Assembly: GCA_018065005.1 (NCBI GenBank)
Contig: JAGHUD010000045.1
Coordinates: 1-35,410 of the forward strand
Length of the DNA: 35,410 nucleotides
Direction of reading: 5' to 3'
DNA from: Candidatus Physcousia equi
Lineage (GTDB): Bacteria > Bacteroidota > Bacteroidia > Bacteroidales > Bacteroidaceae
In this document: positions 35,047 to 35,410 of the stretch, piece after piece
Position numbering within the stretch: the stretch's first letter is position 1
Layout: each line of letters begins with the position of its first letter
The notes under the pieces: model-generated
Database searches by the model: none
The model's input: the letters and a program-made list of their open reading frames with translations, nothing else
Told to the model about the DNA's origin: nothing
Program-made: the position numbers and the translations under genes

Positions 35047-35386
35047 GGTTATTCGTGCCATTCGTAGTTCACAGATCTACGCTTTGCGACACTTTTCCGT
35101 AACTTTCTCCCCATCCAATAGCGCACATCTCGCAGAAAAAATATGAGGGAGTAACTACGAATAACGCAAATAACCTACGAATATAAAATAAAGGGAGAAG
35201 AAATTTCCTATTCGTAGGTTATTCGTGCCATTCGTAGTTCACAAATCTATGCTTTGCGACACCTATCCGTAACTTTCTCCCCATCCAATAGCGCACATCT
35301 CGCAGAAAAAATATGTGGGAGGAACTACGAATATCGCTAATAACCTACGAATAAAAATAAAGGGAGAAAAGAAATCCTATTCGTTG
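35047..35386. repeat. tandem pair of 170-bp units with inverted ends
   Basis: Units at 35047-35216 and 35217-35386 match at most positions. Within each, a core of about 129 bases (35047-35175 and 35217-35345) is bounded by imperfect 25-base inverted repeats, GGTTATTCGTGCCATTCG at the left and its near-complement ending AATAACC at the right. A 41-base AT-rich linker follows each core. No coding capacity. It looks like a small non-autonomous element or a REP-type unit. Confidence 0.8.
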
Positions 35387-35410
35387 AAAATTCAAAGCAG
35401 ACATTCCTTT

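Larger units (their letters stand above)
34749..35410. other. gene-free repeat-rich right end
   Basis: No credible gene was found here. It holds the palindrome array (34885-34972) and the tandem 170-bp units (35047-35386). A half-site of the palindrome (TTTCTGCTG) recurs near 35003-35011. Confidence 0.6.

Overview
The window looks like chromosomal DNA from a member of the Bacteroidales, most likely Prevotellaceae or a close relative. Four things point there. Many families are typical of that phylum (DUF6057, DUF5063, DUF4348, DUF4494, and a GlgB of the long eukaryote-like type). Promoters follow the Bacteroidetes pattern TAnnTTTG with an upstream TTTG or TTG. Strong Shine-Dalgarno sequences are scarce. 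Base composition is moderate, roughly half G+C by eye. No rRNA, tRNA, CRISPR array, phage or transposase gene was seen. The species cannot be named from the sequence alone.

Layout. (1) 1-723, minus: the 5' part of an isochorismate synthase (menF) that runs off the left edge. (2) 1043-3060, plus: a two-gene unit of an ATP-grasp ligase and an alpha/beta-hydrolase esterase, with its own promoter and terminator; function unknown. (3) 10969-3389, minus: mrcA (PBP1A), kdsB, a 14-repeat MORN protein, glgB and a DUF6057 membrane protein, apparently one operon mixing envelope and glycogen genes. (4) 11143-17139, plus: pyrB, pyrI, glyA, proC, a MATE transporter, an ABM-domain protein and a secreted SGNH hydrolase. 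(5) 21819-17467, minus: ftsK, lolA-like, trxB. (6) 21941-25287, plus: DUF5063, a DEDDy exonuclease, an RlmI-like rRNA methyltransferase and a YgjP-like metallopeptidase. (7) 26193-25615, minus: a Crp/Fnr regulator; then lepA (28293-26452) and DUF4348-murB (30557-28409), also minus. (8) 30678-34171, plus: pheS, rplY (L25), pth, an S4-domain protein and greA. (9) 34686-34231, minus: DUF4494. The right end, 34687-35410, is gene-free and full of repeats.

Most genes are housekeeping: pyrimidine, serine/glycine and proline synthesis, cell wall, chromosome segregation, translation and its quality control. The less ordinary content lies between genes. An eight-copy 29-bp tandem repeat fills the rlmI/peptidase junction, carries copies of the peptidase start codon and forms a chain of tiny overlapping ORFs. 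Seventeen-base palindromes occur at exactly 22-bp spacing at two distant loci. A 42-bp repeat array runs into the lepA 3' end. A tandem pair of about 129-bp inverted-repeat elements lies at the right edge. The best candidate for an uncharacterised biochemical system is the ATP-grasp/esterase pair.

Several start codons were moved downstream of the longest open frame (ftsK, pheS, lepA, DUF4348), because the longer frame would begin in or upstream of a recognisable -7 promoter box.
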